Notes under the pieces: generated by a model
Told to the model about the DNA's origin: nothing
The model's input: only the letters and a program-made list of their open reading frames with translations
Databases searched by the model: none
Part shown: positions 56,723-64,000 of the stretch, piece after piece
Layout: each line of letters begins with the position of its first letter
Position numbering within the stretch: the stretch's first letter is position 1
Origin: Streptomyces nitrosporeus
GTDB taxonomy: Bacteria > Actinomycetota > Actinomycetes > Streptomycetales > Streptomycetaceae
Assembly (NCBI RefSeq): GCF_008704555.1
Contig: NZ_CP023702.1
Span: forward strand, 3,720,001 to 3,784,000
Direction: 5' to 3'
DNA: 64,000 nucleotides
Position numbers and translations under genes: made by a program

Positions 56723-57169
56723 TCAGGCGGCGACGACCTCGATACCGAGCGTCGCGGCAACCTCGGGGTGCAGACGGACGGACACCTGGTGTCCACCCAG
56801 CGTCTTGATCGGCGAGCCGAGCTCGACGCGACGCTTGTCGACGTCCGGACCACCCGCGGTCTTGATCGCCGAGGCGATGTCGGCCGGGGTGACGGAGCCG
56901 AAGAGACGGCCGGCGTCGCCGGAGCGAACAGCCAGACGCACCTTCACGGCTTCGAGCTTGGCCTTGATCTCGTTGGCCTGCTCGATCGTCGCGATCTCGT
57001 GGATCTTGCGGGCGCGGCGGATCTGCGCCACGTCCTTCTCGCCACCCTTGGTCCAGCGGATGGCGAAGCCACGCGGAACCAGGTAGTTACGGGCGTACCC
57101 GTCCTTGACGTCCACGACGTCGCCGGCGGCACCGAGGCCAGTGACCTCGTGGGTGAGGATGATCTTCAT
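56723..57169 (-). CDS. rplI: 50S ribosomal protein L9
   Basis: A 148-residue L9 with the classic two-domain layout: N-terminal domain ([33 protein letters not shown]), a long connecting helix (about 42-75) and a C-terminal rRNA-binding domain ([15 protein letters not shown]). It is the last gene of the rpsF-ssb-rpsR-rplI operon, 18 bp after rpsR, with the bidirectional terminator beyond. Length is normal. Confidence 0.98.
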   Translation of the reverse strand: MKIILTHEVTGLGAAGDVVDVKDGYARNYLVPRGFAIRWTKGGEKDVAQIRRARKIHEIATIEQANEIKAKLEAVKVRLAVRSGDAGRLFGSVTPADIASAIKTAGGPDVDKRRVELGSPIKTLGGHQVSVRLHPEVAATLGIEVVAA

Positions 57170-57187
57170 GATTCGGTCACCCTTCCC

Positions 57188-57424
57188 TTATCGCGCGGTG
57201 GACGTGTAGGGCAGCAGCGCCATCTCACGGCTGTTCTTGACTGCCGTGGCGACGTCACGCTGGTGCTGCGTGCAGTTGCCGGTCACGCGGCGGGCACGGA
57301 TCTTGCCACGGTCGGAAATGAACTTCCGCAGCATGTTCGTGTCCTTGTAGTCCACGTACTGGGTCTTGTCCTTGCAGAAAGCGCAGACCTTCTTCTTAGG
57401 CTTGCGCACAGGCGGCTTCGCCAT
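57188..57424 (-). CDS. rpsR: 30S ribosomal protein S18
   Basis: A 78-residue S18. CAFCKDK near the N-terminus and [19 protein letters not shown] near the C-terminus provide three Cys and one His, so this looks like a zinc-binding (C+) form. Streptomyces genomes usually also encode a Zn-independent paralogue elsewhere. S18 pairs with S6, encoded in the same operon. It is 43 bp downstream of ssb. Confidence 0.97.
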   Translation of the reverse strand: MAKPPVRKPKKKVCAFCKDKTQYVDYKDTNMLRKFISDRGKIRARRVTGNCTQHQRDVATAVKNSREMALLPYTSTAR

Positions 57425-57467
57425 GGTGTTTCTCCTGTGTGATCAAGAAGTGGGGGTACGAGCAGCC

Positions 57468-58067
57468 CTAGAAGGGAGGCTCGTCCGAGTAGCCGCCGCC
57501 GGAACCGCCGGAGTTTCCACCCCAGCTGCCCCCGCCGCCCTGCTGGCCGCCGCCCTGTCCGCCGGCGGAACCGCCGGTGGCCCAGGGGTCGTCGGCCGGA
57601 GCGCCGCCGCCCTGCTGGCCGCCGCCACCGGGACCGCCGCCCCAGTTGCCGCCGCCCTGCTGACCGCCGCCGTATCCACCCTGGCCGCCCTGACCGCCGC
57701 GACCGGTGGTCTTGGTGACCTTGGCCGTGGCGTTCTTGAGGCTGGGGCCGACTTCCTCGACATCCAGCTCGTAGACCGTGCGCTTGACGCCCTCGCGGTC
57801 CTCGTAGGACCGCTGCTTCAGCCGGCCCTGCACGACCACGCGCATGCCGCGCTGGAGCGACTCCGCGACGTTCTCCGCCGCCTGACGCCAGACCGAGCAG
57901 GTGAGGAACAGGCCTTCGCCGTCCTTCCACTCATTGGTCTGCCGGTCGAAGATGCGGGGAGTGGACGCGACACGGAACTTCGCGACCGCCGCACCGGACG
58001 GGGTGAAGCGCAGCTCGGGGTCGTCGACGAGATTGCCGACGACCGTGATGACGGTCTCGCCTGCCAT
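57468..58067 (-). CDS. ssb: single-stranded DNA-binding protein
   Basis: A 199-residue SSB. The OB-fold lies at about 1-110 ([42 protein letters not shown]). A Gly/Gln-rich intrinsically disordered linker of about 75 residues follows, and the acidic tip DEPPF recruits partner proteins. It is encoded between rpsF and rpsR as in most bacteria. Streptomyces has a second, sporulation-linked SSB; position identifies this one as the essential copy. Confidence 0.97.
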   Translation of the reverse strand: MAGETVITVVGNLVDDPELRFTPSGAAVAKFRVASTPRIFDRQTNEWKDGEGLFLTCSVWRQAAENVAESLQRGMRVVVQGRLKQRSYEDREGVKRTVYELDVEEVGPSLKNATAKVTKTTGRGGQGGQGGYGGGQQGGGNWGGGPGGGGQQGGGAPADDPWATGGSAGGQGGGQQGGGGSWGGNSGGSGGGYSDEPPF

Positions 58068-58138
58068 GGATGAACCTCTCGGCGGGGATTGCTTCTGGCT
58101 GCTTGCTACTCGAACCCGATGAGCACCGAGCTGGACGC

Positions 58139-58429
58139 TCAGTGGACCTCGGGACGGAGGACCTTGGTCCGGAGGACCGACTCGTTCAGGTTCATCTGTC
58201 GGTCGAGCTCCTTGACGACCGCGGGCTCTGCCTGCAGGTCGATGACCGAGTAGATGCCCTCGGGCTTCTTCTTGATCTCGTAAGAGAGACGACGACGGCC
58301 CCAGGTGTCGACCTTCTCGACCTTTCCGTTGCCCTCACGGACGACGGAGAGGAAGTTCTCGATCAGCGGGGAGACAGCTCGCTCCTCGAGATCGGGGTCG
58401 AGGATGACCATCACCTCGTAGTGACGCAT
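58139..58429 (-). CDS. rpsF: 30S ribosomal protein S6
   Basis: A 96-residue S6 ([36 protein letters not shown]), first gene of the operon. The ATG at 58429 has a near-perfect aaaggaggtg site 6-8 nt upstream, which rules out an upstream in-frame start at 58501. The 3' end is 71 bp before ssb. The leader carries a hairpin that may be the S6/S18 autoregulatory site. Confidence 0.98.
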   Translation of the reverse strand: MRHYEVMVILDPDLEERAVSPLIENFLSVVREGNGKVEKVDTWGRRRLSYEIKKKPEGIYSVIDLQAEPAVVKELDRQMNLNESVLRTKVLRPEVH

Positions 58430-58739
58430 GTGGAACCCACCTCCTTTGGACTCAGCGGCCACGGTCGTTCCGTGGCAGGAGGGTCGTGATGCGTTGAGCA
58501 ACAGTGTCTCCGAGTGAAACAGCCGCCACTGACAACGCCCTTCCCGATGTTCCGGGGGGACCCCGGAGGGGTTCGGGAGCGGGGCGCGGGGACGGCTTCA
58601 GGGCAGACACCGGTGCAGACCGTACAGAGTACCCGCAGACCGCCTTCCGGTTGAAATCCGGTGTCCGGGGCGCACAATCGAGGCAGATGCGGTGTGAGAG
58701 GCGCTACATCGCACCGCCCGCTCGGCCAGGAGGTGCTCC
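58430..58739. other. 310-bp divergent region with rpsF leader
   Basis: It holds the rpsF leader and promoters for both sides. On the minus strand TACTCT at 58631-58626 is a possible -10 for rpsF. On the plus strand TTGAAA at 58651-58656 and CACAAT at 58673-58678 could drive the small membrane gene. No gene is supported. Confidence 0.5.
58458..58476 (-). promoter_or_regulatory. rpsF leader hairpin, candidate S6:S18 binding site
   Basis: On the minus strand GCCACGG-AACGA-CCGTGGC forms a 7-bp stem with a 5-nt loop about 15 nt before the rpsF ribosome binding site. S6:S18 autoregulation through a CCG-containing rpsF leader structure is known in other bacteria; the match here is only structural and approximate. 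Confidence 0.4.
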
Positions 58740-59096
58740 ATGGCACAGACCATCCGCCCCGCCGGCGGCCGGCCCGCTCCCAGCAGGGAGGCCCGCCCCC
58801 GCCCGGCCAACGGTTCACTCTTCGCGACGGACGGCCGTCCGCACCCGCTCCAGGAGGCGCTGATGGGGGTGGCGGGGGTCCTGGGGGTCCTCGCCTTCGT
58901 CTCGGCGATGTTCCACGACCTTCACCTGGTCAGCTCATGGGCCGGGCTCGTCGGCCTGCTGACCGGCGCCTACGGCCAGTACATCTCCCGGACGACCTGG
59001 CAGCGGTTCGCCTTCATCATGGGCATGGGCTCGTCCGGGGTGGGGTTCCTCCTCGGCATGGCGCACGGCGGCCTCTTCGGAGGCGTGATCACCTGA
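58740..59096 (+). CDS. small unknown membrane protein
   Basis: A 118-residue protein. The first 35 residues are basic and Pro/Ala-rich (cytoplasmic), then come three hydrophobic segments (about 41-58, 63-80 and 88-110). FHDLHLVSSWAGLVGLLTGAYGQYISRTTWQRF is the middle section. It appears to be a conserved Streptomyces protein of unknown function, encoded between the rpsF operon and femX. The start is supported by an aggaggt-like sequence about 8 nt upstream. Confidence 0.75.
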   Translation: MAQTIRPAGGRPAPSREARPRPANGSLFATDGRPHPLQEALMGVAGVLGVLAFVSAMFHDLHLVSSWAGLVGLLTGAYGQYISRTTWQRFAFIMGMGSSGVGFLLGMAHGGLFGGVIT

Positions 59097-59160
59097 CCGG
59101 CAGAGCGGCGGCCGGCGCCCTCCGGGGCGCGCCGCGCGATGCCGGGTCCACGGCTCCGCG

Positions 59161-59209
59161 CGGCAGGGGCCCGGCCCGGTCCCGACGGGGCCGGGCCGGG
59201 CCCCTGCCG
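59161..59209. terminator. long hairpin terminator
   Basis: A 23-bp stem containing one G-U pair (59161-59183 with 59187-59209) and a tight loop, about 65 bp downstream of the small membrane gene and 75 bp upstream of femX. Confidence 0.85.
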
Positions 59210-59282
59210 GTCACAGTAGGCTTCGGCGCGAGAGCCGGAGCCCCTGAACCGATGGGGACACACCTGCCGAGGAGCGCCCCGC

Positions 59283-60401
59283 ATGAGCCTGACCCTGAGG
59301 ACCATCAGCCGAGAACAGCATCTGGCGTACGTCCAGAGTCTCCCCTCGGCGAGCCACTGCCAGGTCCCGGCGTGGGCGGACGTGAAGACCGAGTGGCGCT
59401 CGGAGAGCCTGGGCTGGTTCGACAGGACCGGCGAGATGGTCGGCGCGGGCCTGGTGCTCTACCGCCAGCTGCCCAAGATCAAGCGCTACCTGGCCTACCT
59501 CCCCGAGGGCCCGGTCATCAACTGGTACGCCCCCAACCTCGACGACTGGCTCCAGCCGATGCTCGCGCACCTGAAGCAGCAGGGTGCCTTCTCCGTGAAG
59601 ATGGGTCCGCCGGTGGTCATCCGCCGCTGGGACTCCACGGCCATCAAGGCGGGCATCCAGGACCCCGAGGTCAAGCGGCTGCGCGACATCGAGGCCACCC
59701 ACATCGAGCCGCGGGCCTTCGAGGTCTCCGACCGGCTGCGGAAGATGGGCTGGCAGCAGGGCGAGGACGGCGGAGCGGGGTTCGGCGACGTACAGCCCCG
59801 TTACGTCTTCCAGGTGCCCCTGGCGAACCGCTCCCTGGAGGACGTCCTCAAGGGCTTCAACCAGCTCTGGCGGCGCAACATCAAGAAGGCCGAGAAGGCG
59901 GGCGTCGAGGTCGTCCAGGGCGGCTACGAGGACCTGGCCGAGTGGCAGCGGCTGTACGAGATCACCGCGGTGCGCGACCGCTTCCGCCCGCGCCCCCTGT
60001 CGTACTTCCAGCGGATGTGGACGGTGCTCAACACCGAGGACCCCAACCGCATGCGCCTGTACTTCGCCCGGCACAACGGGGTGAACCTCTCCGCCGCCAC
60101 GATGCTCGTGGTCGGCGGGCACGTCTGGTACTCCTACGGGGCCTCGGACAACATCGGGCGCGAGGTCAGGCCGTCGAACGCCATGCAGTGGCGGATGCTG
60201 CGTGACGCGTACGCGATGGGTGCCACCGTCTACGACCTCCGGGGCATCAGCGACTCGCTGGACGAGACCGACCATCTGTTCGGCCTGATCCAGTTCAAGG
60301 TCGGCACCGGCGGGGAAGCCGTCGAGTACGTCGGCGAGTGGGACTTCCCCCTCAACAAGCTGCTCCACAAGGCGCTCGACATGTATATGTCCCGCCGCTG
60401 A
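59283..60401 (+). CDS. femX: FemX-type lipid II:glycine glycyltransferase
   Basis: A 372-residue FemAB-family non-ribosomal peptidyl transferase with two tandem GNAT-like folds. Landmarks are QVPAWADVKTEWRSESLGWF, YLAYLPEGPVINWY, LWRRNIKKAEKAGVEV and the C-terminal YDLRGISDSLDETDHLFGL. In Streptomyces this enzyme adds the single bridging glycine to the L,L-diaminopimelate of lipid II, using Gly-tRNA. It is followed 76 bp later by an alanine-racemase-like gene, and two more envelope genes close the window, forming a cell-wall neighbourhood. Confidence 0.93.
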   Translation: MSLTLRTISREQHLAYVQSLPSASHCQVPAWADVKTEWRSESLGWFDRTGEMVGAGLVLYRQLPKIKRYLAYLPEGPVINWYAPNLDDWLQPMLAHLKQQGAFSVKMGPPVVIRRWDSTAIKAGIQDPEVKRLRDIEATHIEPRAFEVSDRLRKMGWQQGEDGGAGFGDVQPRYVFQVPLANRSLEDVLKGFNQLWRRNIKKAEKAGVEVVQGGYEDLAEWQRLYEITAVRDRFRPRPLSYFQRMWTVLNTEDPNRMRLYFARHNGVNLSAATMLVVGGHVWYSYGASDNIGREVRPSNAMQWRMLRDAYAMGATVYDLRGISDSLDETDHLFGLIQFKVGTGGEAVEYVGEWDFPLNKLLHKALDMYMSRR

Positions 60402-60477
60402 CCGTCCGGTCAGCACCCCTCGACACCTCCTCACTGCTCAGATCAACCGCAGCCACCAGAAAGGTTCCGGGCCGGCC

Positions 60478-61509
60478 ATGGCGCTCTCCCTCTACGTCGA
60501 CACCGCGCGCTGGCGGGCGCACCAGAAGTCCGTGCTGGACCGGTTCCCCGGTCTCGTACCCGTCTGCAAGGGCAACGGGTACGGTTTCGGCCACGAGCGG
60601 CTGGCCGACGAGGCGATCCGCTTCGGCTCCGACACCCTGGCCGTCGGCACCACCTACGAGGCCGCCCGGATCAAGGACTGGTTCAGCGGCGACCTGCTGG
60701 TGCTCACCCCCTTCCGGCGGGGTGAGGAGCCGGTTCCGCTGCCCGACCGCGTCATCAGGTCGGTCTCCTCGGTCGACGGTGTGCACGCCCTGGTGGGCGC
60801 CCGGGTGGTCATCGAGTGCATGAGCTCGATGAAGCGCCACGGCGTCAGGGAGGAGGAGCTCGGCCAGCTGCACGCGGCGATCGAGGACGTACGCCTCGAA
60901 GGGTTCGCGCTGCACCTGCCGCTGGACCGCACGGACGGTTCGGACGCGGTGGAGGAGGTCATCGCCTGGATGGACCGGCTGCGCGCCAACCGGCTCCCCC
61001 TGCACACCATGTTCGTCAGCCACCTGGGGGCCGAGGAACTCGCACGGCTCCAGCAGCAGTTCCCGCAGACCCGTTTCCGCGCGCGTATCGGCACCCGGCT
61101 GTGGCTGGGCGACCACGAGGCGACGGAGTACCGCGGCTCGGTGCTCGACGTCACGCGCGTCGCCAAGGGCGACCGCTTCGGCTACCGCCAGCAGAAGGCC
61201 GCCTCCGACGGCTGGCTGGTCGTCGTGGCGGGCGGTACGTCGCACGGGGTCGGGCTGGAGGCGCCCAAGGCGCTGCACGGTGTGATGCCCCGGGCCAAGG
61301 GGGTCGCCCGGGCCGGACTGGCCACGGTCAACCGCAATCTGTCGCCGTTCGTCTGGGCGGGCAAGCAGCGCTGGTTCGCCGAGCCGCCGCACATGCAGGT
61401 GTCGATCCTGTTCGTCCCCGCGGACGCGCAGGAACCGAAGGTGGGGGACGAACTGGTGGCCCATCTGCGCCACACCACCACCCAGTTCGACCGCCTGGTG
61501 GACCGGTAG
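60478..61509 (+). CDS. alanine racemase-like PLP protein
   Basis: A 343-residue fold-type III PLP protein. The N-terminal barrel has the PLP lysine in VCKGNGYGFGH (Lys31; alanine racemases read VKADAYGHG). The phosphate-loop and barrel strands continue to about 230 (RIGTRLWLGD). The C-terminal beta domain is shorter than in alanine racemase and the usual GRVSMDQ region is replaced by RAGLATVNRN, so the catalytic Tyr of the second half is not obvious. It may be a different amino-acid racemase or a non-catalytic PLP protein. Its place right after femX suggests a cell-wall amino-acid role. Confidence 0.8.
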   Translation: MALSLYVDTARWRAHQKSVLDRFPGLVPVCKGNGYGFGHERLADEAIRFGSDTLAVGTTYEAARIKDWFSGDLLVLTPFRRGEEPVPLPDRVIRSVSSVDGVHALVGARVVIECMSSMKRHGVREEELGQLHAAIEDVRLEGFALHLPLDRTDGSDAVEEVIAWMDRLRANRLPLHTMFVSHLGAEELARLQQQFPQTRFRARIGTRLWLGDHEATEYRGSVLDVTRVAKGDRFGYRQQKAASDGWLVVVAGGTSHGVGLEAPKALHGVMPRAKGVARAGLATVNRNLSPFVWAGKQRWFAEPPHMQVSILFVPADAQEPKVGDELVAHLRHTTTQFDRLVDR

Positions 61510-61522
61510 GACCGCGCGCCCC

Positions 61523-63007
61523 TCAGTGGGCGGGCGGGGCGCTCCCCGCCTCGTCCCCCGCCTCCTCCGGCCGGCCGGGCTCCCGCACGGCCCTGCCGAG
61601 GGCGACGGTGTCCGGTGCCCCGTCGAGCACCCCGCCCGACGGGTCGTCGGAGCCGTCGCGGCGCACCGGGTCGCGCTCCGGCATCAGGATGTCCCTGACG
61701 ACCACGGCGCACAGGTACAGCGTGCCCAGCAGGTGCAGCGCGATCGCCACCTGGTAGCCGTCCTCCGGGAGCCCCTGGTGCCGGTCGCCGCCCATCGTGT
61801 AGGCGAGGTACATCCAGATGCCCAGGAAGTACATGACCTCGCACGCCTGCCAGATCAGGAAGTCGCGCCAGCGGGGCCTGGCCAGCGCGGCGAGCGGGAT
61901 CAGCCACAGCACGTACTGCGGTGAGTAGACCTTGTTCGTCAGAATGAAGGCGGCCACCACCAGGAAGGCGAGCTGGGCGAACCTCGGCCGGCGCCGGGCG
62001 CCGAGCGCCAGCCCGGCGATCCCCGCGCACAGCACGATCATCAGGAGCACGGAGGCGGTGTTCACCGTGCCGACGTCGATGGGCTTGCCGGTGCGCTGGG
62101 TGATGACCAGCCAGAACGAGCCGAAGTCGATCTGCCGTTCCTGGCTGAAGGTGTAGAACTTCTTCCACCCCTCGGGGGAGTGGAGCATGACCGGCAGGTT
62201 CACCACCAGCCACGCGGCCACGGCGCCGGTCAGGGCCTTGCCGAACTCCCTCGTCCTGCCGGCCCGCAGGCACAGGACGAGCAGCGGACCCAGCAGGAGG
62301 ACCGGGTAGAGCTTGGCCGCCGTCGCCAGCCCGATGAGGACGCCGAAGGCGAAGGCCCTGCCGCGCGACCACATGAGCATCGCCGCGGCGGTCAGGGCAC
62401 CGGCGAACAGGTCCCAGTTGATCGTCGCGGTGAGGGCGAAGGCGGGCGCGAGGGCGACGAGGAGACCGTCCCAGGGGCGGTCGCGGTGGGTGCGGGCGAC
62501 GCAGACGACGATGACGACCGCGCAGATCATCAGCATGCCCGCGTTGGCCATCCAGTACATCTGCTCACGCAGTTGCGCGGTGTCGGTGTCCGAGGCCGGT
62601 GTCAGCCATGAGGCGACCTGCATGAACAGCCCGGTGAGCACCGGGTATTCGAGGTACTCCATGTCGCCGTTCAGGCGGTCGGCGTAGGGGATCAGCCCGT
62701 CGGCGAAGCCGCGTCCGACGTAGAGGTGCGGGATGTCGGAGTAGCACGCGTGGGTGTACTGCGAGTTCACCCCCTGGAACCACGCCGCGTCGTAGCACGG
62801 CAGTTTCTGCACCATGCCGAGGGCGAACATCCCGATCGCCACGAGCACCATCACGCGGACCGGGGTGAGCGGGCCGGTGCCGGTGCGGGCCCAGCGGCCC
62901 ACCGGGCCGCCGATCAGCTCGCTCCCGGCCGCCGCGATCTCGTCCTGCTCCGTGGGCCGGACGGCCGGCCGCTCCTGGTGCACGCTCGTTTCCTCTGCGC
63001 TTGGCAT
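61523..63007 (-). CDS. polyprenyl-sugar mannosyltransferase-like membrane protein (GT87/DUF2029)
   Basis: A 494-residue membrane protein with about 10-11 transmembrane helices. Early external-loop residues CYSDIPHLYVGRGFADGLIPYAD carry the acidic Asp typical of GT-C enzymes, and YLEYPVLTGLF is the shared GT87 signature. ATAAKLYPVLLL and NKVYSPQYVLWLIP are further family segments. These enzymes move sugars from polyprenyl-phosphate donors onto lipoglycans or proteins on the outer face of the membrane. The ATG at 63007 is preferred over upstream frames. It is convergent with the racemase-like gene across 13 bp, and the C-terminal tail is acidic and Pro-rich. Confidence 0.88.
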   Translation of the reverse strand: MPSAEETSVHQERPAVRPTEQDEIAAAGSELIGGPVGRWARTGTGPLTPVRVMVLVAIGMFALGMVQKLPCYDAAWFQGVNSQYTHACYSDIPHLYVGRGFADGLIPYADRLNGDMEYLEYPVLTGLFMQVASWLTPASDTDTAQLREQMYWMANAGMLMICAVVIVVCVARTHRDRPWDGLLVALAPAFALTATINWDLFAGALTAAAMLMWSRGRAFAFGVLIGLATAAKLYPVLLLGPLLVLCLRAGRTREFGKALTGAVAAWLVVNLPVMLHSPEGWKKFYTFSQERQIDFGSFWLVITQRTGKPIDVGTVNTASVLLMIVLCAGIAGLALGARRRPRFAQLAFLVVAAFILTNKVYSPQYVLWLIPLAALARPRWRDFLIWQACEVMYFLGIWMYLAYTMGGDRHQGLPEDGYQVAIALHLLGTLYLCAVVVRDILMPERDPVRRDGSDDPSGGVLDGAPDTVALGRAVREPGRPEEAGDEAGSAPPAH

Positions 63008-63116
63008 GCCGCACATCCTGCCGTACGGCGCTGTGTGCGGGAGCGGGCGTGCGGGGACACGCGCGGGGCCCGCCCGCACCTGAGCGGTGCCGGCGGGCCC
63101 TGTTCCGTCGTGCGTG

Positions 63117-63139
63117 CCGGGTCCCTGTGCGGGACCCGG
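63117..63139. terminator. hairpin terminator after the PBP gene
   Basis: A 9-bp perfect stem (63117-63125 with 63131-63139), 7 bp after the PBP stop codon on the minus strand. A second, imperfect, longer hairpin lies at about 63064-63100. Confidence 0.7.
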
Positions 63140-63146
63140 TCACCGT

Positions 63147-64000
63147 CTAACCGCCGCCGCCCCCTCCGAGCCACCCGCCCTGGTTGGCGCCGTTGCCGTT
63201 GGTGTTGCCGTTGGTGTTGCCTTCCGTGGTGCCCTCGCTGGTACCGGCGTCCGAACCGCTGCTGGAGCCCTCCGTGGTGCCCTCGCTGGTACCGGCGTCC
63301 GAACCGTTGCTGGAGCCCTCCGTGGTCCCGGCGTTGTCGTTGCCGTTGTTCGCCCCGCCGTTGTTGTTGTTCCCGCAGTCCCACTGGAACGGGCCGCAGG
63401 AGTCGCTCGGCGTGGGGGACGGGGACGGAGGCGTCGGGGTGGGCGACTCGGGCGCCTTGCTCGACTCGGACGGCGAGGGGGTCGGGCTGGGGCTGGGGCT
63501 GGGGCTGACCGCGCCGCCGCCGTAGAGCGTGTCGCCGTAGGGCTCCGGCTTCGGGAAGCTCAGCACCTCCTTGCCCTTCATCGCGCCGGTCATGTAGTCG
63601 TGCCAGATCTGCGCGGGGAACGAGGCACCGTGGATCTTCTCCTCGCCGCCCGTCCCGAACATCTCCAGGAAGTCCCTGTCCTTGTTCTTCTCGTCGTCGT
63701 CGAGCCGGAACATGCTGACCGCGGTGGAGATCTGCGGGGTGTATCCGACGAACCAGGCCGACCTGTTGCCGTCGGTGGTACCGGTCTTGCCCGCCGCGTC
63801 GCGTCCTTCGAGCCGCGCGGGCTTGCCCGTGCCGTTCTCGACGACGTTCTTCAGCACGTCGGTGACGTTGTCCGCGATGACGGAGTCCATCGCGGTCTTG
63901 GTCTTCTTCTCGTGCTCGTAGATGACCACGCCCTTGTGCTTGACCTCCTTGACGGAGTAGGGCTCGTTCTGCTTGCCGCTGGTGGCGAAGGTGGCGTAGG
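63147..64000 (-). CDS. class A penicillin-binding protein, C-terminal end (partial)
   Basis: The 3' part of a transglycosylase/transpeptidase gene that begins beyond the window; about 283 codons are visible. The transpeptidase motif KTGT is in AAGKTGTTDGNRSAWFVGYTP and the fold continues to YMTGAMKGKEVLSFPKPEP. The rest is a low-complexity extracellular tail of about 125 residues: a Ser/Pro stretch (SPSPSPTPSPSES), a short Cys-containing island (SCGPFQWDCG), and Asn/Gly/Ser/Thr-rich repeats including two copies of a 16-residue unit. It builds peptidoglycan at the outer membrane face. Confidence 0.92.
   Translation of the reverse strand, partial: YATFATSGKQNEPYSVKEVKHKGVVIYEHEKKTKTAMDSVIADNVTDVLKNVVENGTGKPARLEGRDAAGKTGTTDGNRSAWFVGYTPQISTAVSMFRLDDDEKNKDRDFLEMFGTGGEEKIHGASFPAQIWHDYMTGAMKGKEVLSFPKPEPYGDTLYGGGAVSPSPSPSPTPSPSESSKAPESPTPTPPSPSPTPSDSCGPFQWDCGNNNNGGANNGNDNAGTTEGSSNGSDAGTSEGTTEGSSSGSDAGTSEGTTEGNTNGNTNGNGANQGGWLGGGGGG
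63241..63330. repeat. 48-bp coding tandem repeat in the PBP tail
   Basis: A 48-bp unit starting at 63241 recurs at 63289, encoding the 16-residue unit GSDAGTSEGTTEGS(S/N). The near-identical DNA implies recent slippage. Confidence 0.85.

Noticed and set aside
63180..63370. Tandem repeats that could be mistaken for a CRISPR-like array
   Set aside because: The repeats are in frame with the PBP, adjacent without spacers, and encode Gly/Ser/Thr-rich units.

Overview
The window looks like a stretch of Streptomyces chromosome not far from oriC. The DNA is very GC-rich, with codon third positions almost all G or C. It carries the Streptomyces-specific sporulation pair ssgA/ssgR, a FemX-type lipid II glycyltransferase, dnaB, the rpsF-ssb-rpsR-rplI operon, four parS-type centromere sites and several clusters of DnaA-box-like 9-mers. 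From memory, the gene order runs parallel to the S. coelicolor SCO3901-SCO3975 region in reverse orientation; this was not computed.

Layout. 0-6.1 kb: a small primase/polymerase-like protein, a GAF-PP2C phosphatase-like protein, a Xaa-Pro aminopeptidase, an RsbW-like ATP-binding protein and an unknown membrane protein. 6.2-11.5 kb: an extracytoplasmic copper set (YcnI, Sco, PCuAC, CopC-CopD fusion) ending in a Tat-exported Dyp peroxidase (DtpA type). 11.6-16.6 kb: pheA, serS with a coupled HAD phosphatase, and a putative DNA-binding protein. 16.8-20.4 kb: a four-gene ABC operon made of two ATPase/permease pairs. 20.6-25.4 kb: alpha/beta hydrolase, kptA, a DUF72 protein, an LLM oxidoreductase and a HAD phosphatase. 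25.5-33.8 kb: a DevS-like GAF histidine kinase, then cydA-cydB-cydCD behind a Rex-type operator. 34.1-41 kb: a HisC-type aminotransferase, a LacI regulator, a metallophosphoesterase, a membrane protein, and thiC with its TPP riboswitch. 41-46.5 kb: YibE/F, ssgA, ssgR, small membrane proteins, a cupin and a cystathionine gamma-lyase-type enzyme. 46.6-53 kb is a looser accessory stretch: Nudix, MFS/MarR pair, GNAT, serine hydrolase, and a decayed tetR/quinone-oxidoreductase pair. 53.2-64 kb returns to core genes: dnaB, MATE exporter, rplI-rpsR-ssb-rpsF, then the cell-wall genes femX, an alanine-racemase-like gene, a membrane mannosyltransferase-like gene and the C-terminal end of a class A penicillin-binding protein that runs off the window.

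Themes. Respiration and redox: the copper set probably supplies cytochrome oxidase and other cuproenzymes, while the cyd operon with its Rex-type operator and a probable haem-GAF kinase next door serve low-oxygen growth. Replication and segregation: DnaA-box clusters lie upstream of serS, kptA and dnaB, and parS sites lie at about 31.07, 47.29, 49.99 and 56.63 kb, one of them across the cydCD start codon. Many monocistronic genes have a TAnnnT hexamer 6-9 nt before the start codon, which suggests leaderless mRNAs. No CRISPR array, prophage, insertion sequence, tRNA or rRNA was recognised. I did not find a clearly new multi-gene system. The most unusual points are a phosphatase missing a catalytic aspartate, the parS/start-codon overlap, the deletion scar with frameshifts at about 52.1-52.25 kb, and the DnaA-box clusters.
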